Shown here: positions 26,960 through 35,412 of the stretch, piece after piece
Position numbering within the stretch: the first letter of the stretch is position 1
Layout of the letters: every line of letters begins with the position of its first letter
Source of the DNA: Leptolyngbyaceae cyanobacterium M33_DOE_097
GTDB lineage: Bacteria > Cyanobacteriota > Cyanobacteriia > Leptolyngbyales > Leptolyngbyaceae
Assembly: GCA_015296075.1 (NCBI GenBank)
Contig: DVDV01000417.1
Location: forward strand, 1-35,550
Reading direction: 5' to 3'
DNA: 35,550 bases
Notes under the pieces: model-generated
What the model saw: the letters and a program-made list of their open reading frames with translations, nothing else
What the model was told of the DNA's origin: nothing
Database searches by the model: none
Translations under genes and position numbers: made by a program

Positions 26960-26996
26960 ACTGCTGACGGCTCAGTCGCCCGACTAGAATGAAATC

Positions 26997-27719
26997 ATGG
27001 CTACTCCGAATCACTACCAAACCCTAGAAGTCAGTCCAGCGGCGACTCAGACCGAAATTAAGCACGCTTACCGTCGGTTGGCAAAATTGTTTCACCCCGA
27101 CAGCAATCAAGCGGCCTCTAACCACGACAAAATCGCTCGCATTAATGCCGCCTATGAAGTGCTGAGGGATCCGGAGCGGCGGCGGAGCTATGACCAAGAA
27201 CGGGCCTACTACTCTCGCTTAGAATCCGCAGGTTTCAGTGTTGAGCGGAGCAGTCGTCAAGAGCGCACTGCTGCCGCCCAAGCTCGTTATCGCCAAGACC
27301 AAAAAACGTCTCAACAAGCAGATAGCGATCTTCAGCTATGGCTAAAGCAGGTTTATACGCCCGTTACCCGCTGGCTCAACCAAATTCTCAAATCCCTCAA
27401 AGCTCAGATTGATGAATTGTCGGCAGACCCCTTTGATGATGAGTTGATGGAGGCATTTCAGGCTCATTTAGAAGAGTGCCATGATCTCCTCGGTCGAGCC
27501 GAAAAATCCTTTGAGTCGCGCCCCAATCCCTCTCGTGCAGCCAAAGCTGCAGCAAACCTTTACTTTTGCATGAACCAAATCGGGGATGGCATTGAGCAAC
27601 TAGAGCAATTTACGTTGAACTACGACGACCAGTATTTGCATACCGGACAAGAGCTATTTCGGATTGCGGCTGGGCTACGGCGAGAAGCACAAGCAGCCGT
27701 GCGAGAAATTCAAGCTTAG
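26997..27719 (+). CDS. J-domain (DnaJ-like) protein
   Basis: A 240-residue protein whose first about 65 residues form a J-domain (HYQTLEVSPAATQTEIKHAY, HPD at 33-35, INAAYEVLRDPERRRSYD). The HPD triad that stimulates Hsp70 ATPase is intact. There is no Gly/Phe region, zinc finger or C-terminal substrate domain, so this is a type III co-chaperone, not DnaJ itself. The remainder is a predicted helical, charged domain of unknown function. The client and the particular DnaK partner are unknown. It appears to be a stand-alone gene. Confidence 0.9.
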   Translation: MATPNHYQTLEVSPAATQTEIKHAYRRLAKLFHPDSNQAASNHDKIARINAAYEVLRDPERRRSYDQERAYYSRLESAGFSVERSSRQERTAAAQARYRQDQKTSQQADSDLQLWLKQVYTPVTRWLNQILKSLKAQIDELSADPFDDELMEAFQAHLEECHDLLGRAEKSFESRPNPSRAAKAAANLYFCMNQIGDGIEQLEQFTLNYDDQYLHTGQELFRIAAGLRREAQAAVREIQA

Positions 27720-27894
27720 AAGTAATTGCTTGGGTAGTAAGGGCGATCGCCCTATGCTTTTCCTAGATCTCTATCTGTTCCGGGTTGGTTTTTACCAATT
27801 CTTAAATCTGAGTGGCTAGAGTCGAACCATATGGGTGCTACCTCTGTTTTTTCAAAGGGATTAAGGATCTACCTCAAGGAGTTACACGTCACGT

Positions 27895-30159
27895 ATGGGT
27901 CTTAATCGCAGACACTTCCTTTTGTTTTTGAGTGCGGGTCTTGGCACCGCTGCCTGTGGCAAGTTTCCTGTATCGACTCAAGCACCCAGTGGCACAACTA
28001 GCATTCAATTGCCATTTCAACCCATTAAGGGGCCAATGCCGTTAGGGGTCACAGTGGCAAACCAAAAGATCAACCAGGCCAGCTTGTATGCCGTTCAGCC
28101 GATCGCACCTGAACAGCAAATTAAGGATTACCGTTCCTATGAGGTGCTGGATGATCTGGTGTTGCCAGAAGACTACACCTATGAGGTTTTAGCATCCTGG
28201 GGCGATCGCGTGGGTGATTCGCGCTTTGGCTACAACAACGATTACCTCTCGTTTATCCCCACAACCGAAGGTGAAGGCTACTTGGTCAGCAATTTTGAAT
28301 ACATCAGTGCCGTTCCCTGGCAACAAAGCTTTGAACAAGTGGTTGGCAAAAAGCTGCCTTTTAGAGAAGCTGACGCTGCCGTGCGGCAAGCCATTAAAGC
28401 CATTCGGGATGACAAAGTGCCGGGGCTCAACGCTTATGCTTTGCCCGATAGCGACCCAACCAAGCAGAAGGTGAAAGAAATCTGCAAAGAAGCCTTGATT
28501 GACCAGGGTATCGGTGTGATTTCTTTACGCAAGCTGCCAGATGGTCAGTGGGAGCGCACCAACTCCGATCGAGATCGGCGCATCACTGGCATTTCTGGCT
28601 TAGAAGATAGTCGCTATCTGAAAGCGACAGGGCCAGCTACCCTCATCTTCCAAAAAACCAAAGGGCAAGGCTACGTTGACCAGCTCGGCAACAAAATTAT
28701 TGGCACGTTTCAAAACTGTGCAGGCGGCACAACACCCTGGGGCACTGTCCTGAGTGCCGAAGAAAATATCCAGGTGCAGGTGCCCGAACCCGTTTTTGCC
28801 GATGGCACATCCCTCGATCCCGTCAACCGCCCTTTTAACATTACCGATGAAGAATTAACCGGGCTGGGCAATGTTTTTGGCTTAGCGGGCAACAAATACG
28901 GCTGGATTGTTGAAGTTGACCCCGCCAATTCCAAAGACTACGGCACCAAACATACCTGGATCGGGCGTTATCGCCACGAAGCCGTTGGAGTGCGGGCGGA
29001 GGCTGGCAAAAAACTGGCGTTTTACTCTGGGTGCGATCGCCGGGGTGGTCATATTTACAAGTTTGTCAGCAGCGGGGTGATCAAAGACCCCAAAGACAAA
29101 GCCAACTCCAAGCTTCTCGAAGACGGTATGCTCTATGCTGCGCAATTTAACCAAGACGGCACAGGCAGATGGATTCCACTCCGACCCGAAACGCCTGTTG
29201 ACCCGACACCACCGACCTTTCTAACGGGGGTGATGCTGCCTCTGCCGTTGCGTCCTGCCGGGGGAATTTTTCAAGCCGATGACGATGCCCAAATCGAAGA
29301 ATTTAAGCAGAAGTTCAAAACACTGGCAGACCTGTATGTTGGTAGCAATGCCGAAAAACAAGGCGCGATTCTGATCGACGCTCACTATGCCGCGAATGCG
29401 ATCGGCGCAACCTGCACCGCCCGTCCTGAAGATACGGATATTGCACCTGATGGTTCTCTCTTTATCACTTTCACCTCAGGCGCAATCAGCAAAGAGGATG
29501 GTAGCCCCGACCTGCGCATCTTTAGGGGGCCACGAGACGAGGCAGGCTATGAATTTGGTTGGATTATGCGGCTAATCGAAACCGACAACCAACCGGATGC
29601 GATGACCTTTAAGTGGGAAATGGCCGCCACTGGGGGCGAGGTAGCAGATGGTGGCATGGGGTTTGCGAACCCTGACAATCTGGCGTTTGACCCCAAAGGG
29701 AACTTGTGGATGGTCACGGATATGTCAACCGATAAGTTGAACAGCGCCGTTGGGGCCAATCGGCTCGAAAAATCAGGTGCGCCTGTGAAACCCTCTGGCC
29801 TGCGCGGCCTTTACGGCAACAACACGATCTGGTACATCCCGATGTCAGGCGAAAACGCAGGTCAACCCTATCTATTTGGCTACGGCCCGATGGAATGCGA
29901 AGTGACTGGCCCCTGCTTCACGGCAGATAACTCAACTCTATTTTTAGCGGTGCAACATCCGGGTGAGGTGTACGGCATTCGCAAAGACATGGCCCAAGAA
30001 GAACGTCAGTTTGCAATGCGCACCACAACTGGGCAAGAGTTTATGCAGAACCGCAAGGTGCCCCTTGGTTCAAACTGGCCTGGTAAACAGGCTAACGAAC
30101 CGCCCAAACCTTCTGTCGTTGTTGTTCGTCGCAAAACAGCAGGAGCCGCGATCTCTTAG
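27895..30159 (+). CDS. phoX: PhoX family alkaline phosphatase (DUF839)
   Basis: A 754-residue exported phosphatase. The N-terminus MGLNRRHFLLFLSAG has a twin-arginine motif and continues to AACG, a possible lipobox. The PhoX/DUF839 core shows NCAGGTTPWGTVLSAEEN (C275, E289, E290), residues that in characterised PhoX bind the Fe/Ca cluster, and later FANPDNLAFDPKGNLWM. PhoX hydrolyses phosphate monoesters outside the cytoplasm and is usually induced by phosphate starvation. AAGGAG lies about 14 bases upstream of the ATG. A possible Pho-box-like CTTAATCC on the minus strand near 27862 is too weak to claim. The protein is longer than some PhoX proteins but typical for cyanobacterial ones. Confidence 0.88.
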   Translation: MGLNRRHFLLFLSAGLGTAACGKFPVSTQAPSGTTSIQLPFQPIKGPMPLGVTVANQKINQASLYAVQPIAPEQQIKDYRSYEVLDDLVLPEDYTYEVLASWGDRVGDSRFGYNNDYLSFIPTTEGEGYLVSNFEYISAVPWQQSFEQVVGKKLPFREADAAVRQAIKAIRDDKVPGLNAYALPDSDPTKQKVKEICKEALIDQGIGVISLRKLPDGQWERTNSDRDRRITGISGLEDSRYLKATGPATLIFQKTKGQGYVDQLGNKIIGTFQNCAGGTTPWGTVLSAEENIQVQVPEPVFADGTSLDPVNRPFNITDEELTGLGNVFGLAGNKYGWIVEVDPANSKDYGTKHTWIGRYRHEAVGVRAEAGKKLAFYSGCDRRGGHIYKFVSSGVIKDPKDKANSKLLEDGMLYAAQFNQDGTGRWIPLRPETPVDPTPPTFLTGVMLPLPLRPAGGIFQADDDAQIEEFKQKFKTLADLYVGSNAEKQGAILIDAHYAANAIGATCTARPEDTDIAPDGSLFITFTSGAISKEDGSPDLRIFRGPRDEAGYEFGWIMRLIETDNQPDAMTFKWEMAATGGEVADGGMGFANPDNLAFDPKGNLWMVTDMSTDKLNSAVGANRLEKSGAPVKPSGLRGLYGNNTIWYIPMSGENAGQPYLFGYGPMECEVTGPCFTADNSTLFLAVQHPGEVYGIRKDMAQEERQFAMRTTTGQEFMQNRKVPLGSNWPGKQANEPPKPSVVVVRRKTAGAAIS

Positions 30160-30262
30160 GATTGCAGCTTCAATCATGCCCACAATTTGACGGGTGGGTT
30201 TAGCGGCAAAATTCACACGCGGCCTGACTTGGATGCCTCCTTAACCGATCGGGTTGCAGGCG

Positions 30263-31117
30263 TTAGGTAAACGTGTCAGGCACCGGAATCGGTAGAATGC
30301 AATAGCTACCAAACACTTTGAGGGTTTCGGTGCAGCGGGTTAACTCGGCTAGGGCAGCTTGCACAGACGGCTCCATGCTGTCAGCTTCCAGGTCAATAAA
30401 AAAGAGGTAGTCACCCAACGACTTTTTTGTCGGGCGTGACTCAATCCGGCTCAGGTTGATATTGCTTTCAGCTAAGACTTGCAGAGGTTTGACCAGCGCA
30501 CCAGGAATGTCGTGGACGCTAAACGCCAGCGAGGTGCGATCGCCCCCGCTAGAAGGTTGCAAACTCAACACCCAAAAACAGGTGCAATTGTCGGGATGAT
30601 CATTAATTGGGCTAGCCAGAATGGGCACTTCATACAGAGAAGCTGCCCGCTGCGACGAAATCGCGCCAATCGTCGGGTCATCATCTAAATGTTGCAGCGC
30701 TTCTGTTGTGGAATTGGTGGGGATCAGTTGCGCATTGGGTAAATGAGTTTCGAGCCAGCCCTGACATTGAGCCAAAGCTTGAGGGTGAGAATAGATCGTT
30801 TGGATCGGCTCAATTGTTGCAGCCCGCGACAGAAGGGCATGTGAAATCGGCAAAATCAACGCCGACTGAATCCGCAAATTGTCAAACTGCCATAACGCGT
30901 CTAGCGTTGTCGTGACACTGCCTTCAACCGAGTTTTCGACAGGCACGACGGCTATATCGACCTGACCCAAAGCCGCCGCCTTAAGGCTTTGCATAATGCT
31001 GGGGTAAGGGCAAAGAATCGCCTGCTCATTTTGTTTTTCGAGCCAGTTCGCATAGAGCAGCGCAGCAGCTTCCGCATTGGTGCCAGCGGGGCCTAGATGA
31101 GCGATCGATACAGCCAT
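30263..31117 (-). CDS. pheA: Prephenate dehydratase
   Basis: This cytoplasmic enzyme converts prephenate to phenylpyruvate, the committed step to phenylalanine. The 284-residue product has the dehydratase domain (LGPAGTNAEAAALLYA; VPVENSVEGSVTTTLDAL; SSQRAASLYEVPIL; DNCTCFWVL) and a C-terminal ACT domain (about 195-275, VHDIPGALVKPLQVLAESNI, then ESRPTKKSLGDYLFFID) with the ESRP motif for Phe feedback binding. There is no chorismate mutase domain, so it is the monofunctional type. It is convergent with phoX, and no terminator was found in the 103-base gap. Many homologues have T-R-F after the dehydratase mid-domain; here the equivalent is NCTCFWV, an acceptable variant. Confidence 0.94.
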   Translation of the reverse strand: MAVSIAHLGPAGTNAEAAALLYANWLEKQNEQAILCPYPSIMQSLKAAALGQVDIAVVPVENSVEGSVTTTLDALWQFDNLRIQSALILPISHALLSRAATIEPIQTIYSHPQALAQCQGWLETHLPNAQLIPTNSTTEALQHLDDDPTIGAISSQRAASLYEVPILASPINDHPDNCTCFWVLSLQPSSGGDRTSLAFSVHDIPGALVKPLQVLAESNINLSRIESRPTKKSLGDYLFFIDLEADSMEPSVQAALAELTRCTETLKVFGSYCILPIPVPDTFT

Positions 31118-31326
31118 ATTTTCTTAAGCTAGAACCCCTCCAAACAGTTGGCTTGTTTAGATAACAGCCTTCAAGACACTTATCATACCCCTCTGATTGC
31201 TGGTTAATCAGCCAGATCAGGCGACATTTATATTTAATTTGCCATCAAAGTTCACAGAATGAACATTTTGTCAATTGCGTGGATGGTTTAATCGTGTCTA
31301 AGTGTTGGAAATTTATGGATTCTGAA

Positions 31327-31347
31327 ATTGCATCACTCTAATGCAAT
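31327..31347. promoter_or_regulatory. Perfect inverted repeat upstream of the nirA promoter, candidate activator site
   Basis: ATTGCAT-N7-ATGCAAT is a perfect 7-7-7 palindrome centred 34 bases upstream of the NtcA-like site. Spacing and symmetry suit a dimeric regulator. In cyanobacterial nitrate operons the LysR-type activator NtcB binds close to NtcA, so it is the natural candidate, but the match to a published NtcB motif was not tested. Confidence 0.45.
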
Positions 31348-31370
31348 AAATTCATAATTTGAAATATTTT

Positions 31371-31412
31371 GTGACGTTTGATACGAATTCCGACTGGTAT
31401 CGCCACTAATCT
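31371..31412 (+). promoter_or_regulatory. NtcA-activated (class II) promoter of the nirA operon
   Basis: GTG-N8-TAC (31371-31384) differs by one base from the NtcA box GTA-N8-TAC. Exactly 22 bases later stands TAATCT (31407-31412), matching the -10 form TAN3T. The box, spacing and -10 together reproduce the class II NtcA layout, in which the box replaces the -35 element. This predicts activation when ammonium is scarce. Confidence 0.75.
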
Positions 31413-31514
31413 ACATTCATCCTCAAAACCGACCACAAGAAGAGCCAGGTTGCTTTCCTGGTCAGCTTTTTAACATCTGTTTCCGCTGGATAATCCGTTC
31501 AAGAGGGAATCACT

Positions 31515-33065
31515 ATGACAGGGACGCTTCCATCAGCAGCTACCCTTAATAAGTTTGAAAAAATCAAGTCTGAAAAAGATGGATTGGCCGTTAAAGCGGA
31601 GATTGATCACTTCGCCCAGATTGGCTGGGAAGCAATGGATGAAGGCGATCGCGATTACCGTCTAAAGTGGCTGGGGGTATTCTTTCGCCCAGTCACACCG
31701 GGTAAGTTCATGATGCGGTTGCGGATTCCAAATGGGGTACTGTCAAGTGAACAGATGCGCACATTAGCAGAAATCGTGCAGCGCTATGGTGATGATGGCA
31801 ATGCTGACATCACGACGCGACAGAACCTGCAACTGCGCGGCATTCGTCTTGAAGATTTGCCAGACATTTTAGAGCGTATTCGCCAAGCTGGATTAACCAG
31901 TGTGCAGTCAGGCATGGATAATGTGCGCAACATTACTGGCTCCCCTGTGGCTGGCATTGATGCCGATGAGTTATTTGACACGCGCGAGTTGGTGAATCAG
32001 GTGCAAGATTTGATCACCAATAAAGGAGAAGGAAACTCCACTTTCACCAATCTGCCCCGTAAGTTCAACATTGCGATCGCAGGTTGCCGCGATAACTCCG
32101 TTCACGCTGAGATCAATGACATCGCCTTTATTCCTGCCTATCAGAATGAAGTCTTTGGGTTTAACGTCTTAGTCGGTGGCTTCTTCTCAGCTAAGCGCTG
32201 TGCAGCAGCGATTCCGATGGATGTGTGGGTCACACCCGATGAGGTAGTCGCCCTGTGTGAAGCGATTCTGATTGTCTATCGCGATCATGGTCTGCGGGCT
32301 AACCGCCAAAAAGCCCGTTTAATGTGGCTGATCGATGAATGGGGCGTTGACAAGTTTCGCGCTGAGGTCGAGCAACAACTGGGGCGATCGCTCACAAAGG
32401 CGGCGGCCAAAGACGAAATCGTGTGGGATAAGCGCGACCACATCGGCGTTTATGCTCAAAAGCAAGCTGGGTTGAACTATGTTGGGTTACACGTTCCTGT
32501 TGGGCGACTGTATGCCACTGATATGTTTGACCTGGCTCGCCTGGCCGATGTTTACGGAAGTGGCGAACTCCGTTTGACCGTCGAGCAAAATGTCGTTATC
32601 CCCCATGTGCCTGACGCACATCTGGAGCCACTTTTACAGGAATCCCTGCTGCAAAAGTTTTCGGTTGCACCGAGTCCTTTATCTCGCTCGCTTGTTTCTT
32701 GCACTGGCAGCCAGTTTTGTAACTTTGCCCTGATTGAAACCAAAAATCGTGCGCTGGCTCTGATCACAGAGTTGGAAACTGAACTCGATTGTCCTAAGCC
32801 GATTCGGGTTCATTGGACAGGCTGCCCCAACTCCTGTGGGCAACCGCAAGTCGCTGATATTGGCATGATGGGCACCAAAGTTCGCAAAGACGGCAAAACC
32901 GTCGAAGGGGTAGACATTTACATGGGCGGCAAAGTCGGCAAAGATGCCGAGCTTGGCTCCTGTGTGATGAAGGGAATTCCCTGTGAGGATCTGAAGCCAA
33001 TTCTCAAAGACTTGATGATCGAACATTTTGGCGCTAGCCCACGAACTGCCGTAGCCGTTGACTAA
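31515..33065 (+). CDS. nirA: Ferredoxin--nitrite reductase
   Basis: NirA reduces nitrite to ammonium with six electrons from reduced ferredoxin, using a [4Fe-4S] cluster and siroheme. The 516-residue product carries the cluster/siroheme cysteines C396 and C402 (SCTGSQFC) and C437 and C441 (GCPNSC), plus siroheme-binding segments TTRQNLQLRGI and PRKFNIAIAGC. Length matches cyanobacterial and plant ferredoxin-dependent enzymes. GAGGG seven bases upstream supports the ATG. It is the first gene of a nirA-nrtA-nrtB unit, the usual cyanobacterial order. The nitrate reductase gene narB, normally further downstream, is outside the window. Confidence 0.96.
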   Translation: MTGTLPSAATLNKFEKIKSEKDGLAVKAEIDHFAQIGWEAMDEGDRDYRLKWLGVFFRPVTPGKFMMRLRIPNGVLSSEQMRTLAEIVQRYGDDGNADITTRQNLQLRGIRLEDLPDILERIRQAGLTSVQSGMDNVRNITGSPVAGIDADELFDTRELVNQVQDLITNKGEGNSTFTNLPRKFNIAIAGCRDNSVHAEINDIAFIPAYQNEVFGFNVLVGGFFSAKRCAAAIPMDVWVTPDEVVALCEAILIVYRDHGLRANRQKARLMWLIDEWGVDKFRAEVEQQLGRSLTKAAAKDEIVWDKRDHIGVYAQKQAGLNYVGLHVPVGRLYATDMFDLARLADVYGSGELRLTVEQNVVIPHVPDAHLEPLLQESLLQKFSVAPSPLSRSLVSCTGSQFCNFALIETKNRALALITELETELDCPKPIRVHWTGCPNSCGQPQVADIGMMGTKVRKDGKTVEGVDIYMGGKVGKDAELGSCVMKGIPCEDLKPILKDLMIEHFGASPRTAVAVD

Positions 33066-33164
33066 CGAGGCTTAAAGTGAGTTGACTGACAAGACGCGGT
33101 GACACAGGCGATCGCGGTTTAATCCTCACACATTTTTTCTATTCTGATACTTCTAAGGAAATCT

Positions 33165-34484
33165 ATGAGCAACGTATCTCGACGTAAGTTTATTTCGTTG
33201 GCTGGAGCCACGGCTGCTGGTACTTTTCTAGTACATGGCTGTAGTTCAGGTAACAAAGCAGGATCAGGTACAAGCCCAAGTGCGGCTCCTGCGGCTAATG
33301 TCAATCCTGCAGATGCCCCCGAAGTAACAACTGCCAAGCTTGGCTTTATTGCCCTGACAGATGCGGCACCGTTAATCATTGCTAAAGAGAAAGGCTTCTA
33401 CGAGAAGTACGGCATGAAAGACGTAGAGGTCATCAAGCAAGCGTCTTGGGGCACAACCCGCGACAACTTAGTGGTTGGTTCGGCTGGTGGCGGCATTGAT
33501 GGTGCCCATATTCTTACTCCAATGCCCTATCTAATCTCGACGGGTAAGGTCACGGATGGTAAGAAAGTGCCAATGTTTATCCTGGCGCGGTTAAATCTGA
33601 ATGGTCAAGGGATTCAATTGTCAAATGACTATAAGGATTTGAAGATTGAAACGGATAGCTCGCCCTTAATGGATGCCTTCTCAAAGGCAAAAGCGGCTGG
33701 TAAAAACGAAATCAAGTGCGCGATGACGTTTCCGGGTGGAACGCACGATATGTGGATTCGCTACTGGTTAGCAGCTGGTGGCATCAACCCGGATAAGGAT
33801 GTTTCAACCATTGTTGTGCCACCGCCACAAATGGTTGCCAACTTAAAAACAGGCACGATGGAAGCCTTCTGCGTGGGTGAACCCTGGCCGCTTCAAACTG
33901 TGAACCAAAATCTTGGCTATAACGCGCTAACCACGGGTGAACTTTGGAAAGATCATCCTGAGAAAGCTTTCGCTATGCGGGCTGACTGGGTGGAAAAGAA
34001 CCCGAAGGCAACCAAAGCATTGTTGATGGCGGTGCAAGAGGCGCAGATATGGTGTGACAATGATGAGAATAAGGAGGAAATGTGCAAAATCTTATCAAAG
34101 CGAGAATGGTTTAAGGTGCCCTACGACGACATCATTGACCGTTCATTAGGTAAGTTCAACATGGGCAGTCGTCAGTTTGAAAGCAAGGATTTAATGCAGA
34201 AATACTGGCGTGATAATGCATCCTATCCCTACCAAAGTCATGATCTTTGGTTTTTAACTGAGAACATTCGTTGGGGCTATTTTGCACCCGACACAGATAC
34301 GAAGAAGCTAGTTGCCGCTGTAAACCGAGAAGATCTCTGGCGCGAAGCTGCGAAAGCGATTGGTCAAGAGGCTGCGATTCCCAAGAGTCCTTCTCGCGGT
34401 GTTGAGACCTTCTTTGATGGAGTCAAGTTTGATCCCGAAAATCCATCTGCCTATCTGAAGTCCCTCAAAATCAAAAAAGTCTAA
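33165..34484 (+). CDS. nrtA: Nitrate/nitrite ABC transporter substrate-binding protein
   Basis: A 439-residue lipoprotein that captures nitrate or nitrite in the periplasm for NrtBCD. The leader has a twin-arginine-like motif (SRRKFISLAG) and a lipobox Cys in HGCSSG, followed by a Gly/Ser/Ala/Pro linker. Typical NrtA/CmpA-family sequence follows: KLGFIALTDAAPLIIAKEKG, GAHILTPMPYLISTGK, FPGGTHDMWIRYWLAAGGI and FCVGEPW. NrtA is favoured over bicarbonate-binding CmpA because of the nirA context. AAGGA six bases before the ATG supports the start. A GC-rich hairpin in the gap to nrtB may raise its level over downstream subunits. Confidence 0.93.
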   Translation: MSNVSRRKFISLAGATAAGTFLVHGCSSGNKAGSGTSPSAAPAANVNPADAPEVTTAKLGFIALTDAAPLIIAKEKGFYEKYGMKDVEVIKQASWGTTRDNLVVGSAGGGIDGAHILTPMPYLISTGKVTDGKKVPMFILARLNLNGQGIQLSNDYKDLKIETDSSPLMDAFSKAKAAGKNEIKCAMTFPGGTHDMWIRYWLAAGGINPDKDVSTIVVPPPQMVANLKTGTMEAFCVGEPWPLQTVNQNLGYNALTTGELWKDHPEKAFAMRADWVEKNPKATKALLMAVQEAQIWCDNDENKEEMCKILSKREWFKVPYDDIIDRSLGKFNMGSRQFESKDLMQKYWRDNASYPYQSHDLWFLTENIRWGYFAPDTDTKKLVAAVNREDLWREAAKAIGQEAAIPKSPSRGVETFFDGVKFDPENPSAYLKSLKIKKV

Positions 34485-34490
34485 GTCACC

Positions 34491-34520
34491 GGGGAACCGG
34501 GGCGATCGCGCTGGTTCCCC
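34491..34520 (+). terminator. Intercistronic hairpin between nrtA and nrtB
   Basis: GGGGAACC (34491-34498) pairs perfectly with GGTTCCCC (34513-34520). The loop contains a HIP1 octamer. No T run follows, so it more likely protects the nrtA mRNA or attenuates partially than fully terminates. It lies seven bases after the nrtA stop. Confidence 0.6.
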
Positions 34521-34572
34521 ACCTTAAAGCCCTGGTTTTGCCTGTCCTCATTTAAAAACTGCGAGAGAGTTT

Positions 34573-35412
34573 ATGGCTGTAAGTGCAACCCGTCTTAAGT
34601 CTGCCAATCTAGCGAAAGATTTACTGCTCAAGTTTAAGCGCCCCATTCGCCAAACTTTGTTATCTGGTGCTGCCATCCTAGTCTGTTTAGCGATTTGGCA
34701 GTTACTCTGTTCAGCGCCCAACTCCCCCTTGCCACCACCCACCAAGGTTGTGAGCGATACATGGGAACTGATTATCGATCCCTTTTTTGATAACGGTGGT
34801 GTTGATAAAGGGCTATTCTGGCAGCTTTTAGCAAGCTTGCAACGGGTGGCAATTGGCTTCTCACTGGCCGCCGTTGTTGGGATTGCAGTCGGCATTTTAA
34901 TTGGAACCAATCGACTGATCTATACCGCGATCGACCCGATTTTCCAGGTATTGCGAACGGTGCCGCCCCTGGCATGGCTACCCATTTCATTAGCGGCAAT
35001 GAAAGATAACGAACCCGCTGCTATTTTCGTTATTTTCATTACGGCAATTTGGCCCATCTTGATTAACACGGCTGTAGGAGCGCAACAAGTCCCACAGGAC
35101 TACCGTAACGTTTCTCAAGTTTTACGCCTATCGCAGTTTGAATACTTCACCAATATTCTTTTGCCTGCGACAGTACCTTACGTTTTCACGGGTTTACGGA
35201 TCGGGGTTGGTTTATCGTGGCTGGCGATCGTGGCGGCTGAGATGTTGATTGGTGGTGTTGGCATTGGCTTCTTTATTTGGGATGCGTGGAATAGTTCACT
35301 GATTAGCGAGATTATTCTGGCGTTGATTTATGTCGGTATTGTGGGGCTTTTGCTCGATCGCCTCGTTGCCTTTATCGGTCGTCTGGTTGTGCCACCTGAA
35401 ACAGATCACTAG
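34573..35412 (+). CDS. nrtB: Nitrate/nitrite ABC transporter permease
   Basis: A 279-residue inner-membrane permease of the NrtB/SsuC/TauC type that forms the nitrate channel of NrtABCD. It has a first helix at about 33-52 (LLSGAAILVCLAIWQLL), the PNSPLPPPTKV segment, then further helices and the EAA-type loop QVPQDYRNVSQVLRLSQFEYF that contacts the ATPase. RIGVGLSWLAIVAAEML and WDAWNSS are family signatures. The length is normal and the C-terminus VVPPETDH looks native, so the gene is probably complete. The stop codon TAG (35410-35412) directly abuts the repeat element. nrtC and nrtD would be expected next but are not in the window. Confidence 0.93.
   Translation: MAVSATRLKSANLAKDLLLKFKRPIRQTLLSGAAILVCLAIWQLLCSAPNSPLPPPTKVVSDTWELIIDPFFDNGGVDKGLFWQLLASLQRVAIGFSLAAVVGIAVGILIGTNRLIYTAIDPIFQVLRTVPPLAWLPISLAAMKDNEPAAIFVIFITAIWPILINTAVGAQQVPQDYRNVSQVLRLSQFEYFTNILLPATVPYVFTGLRIGVGLSWLAIVAAEMLIGGVGIGFFIWDAWNSSLISEIILALIYVGIVGLLLDRLVAFIGRLVVPPETDH

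Larger units (their letters stand above)
31118..31514. other. Intergenic control region between pheA and nirA
   Basis: These 397 AT-rich bases separate divergent genes. The nirA side contains an inverted repeat at 31327-31347 and an NtcA-type promoter at 31371-31412, leaving a leader of about 100 bases. A run AGCCAGG-N10-CCTGG (near 31443-31463) in the leader could form a hairpin. The pheA side shows no recognised site. Confidence 0.6.

Noticed and set aside
27855-27875. Pho box upstream of phoX
   Set aside because: Only one CTTAATCC-like octamer is visible on the minus strand, not the tandem repeats expected.
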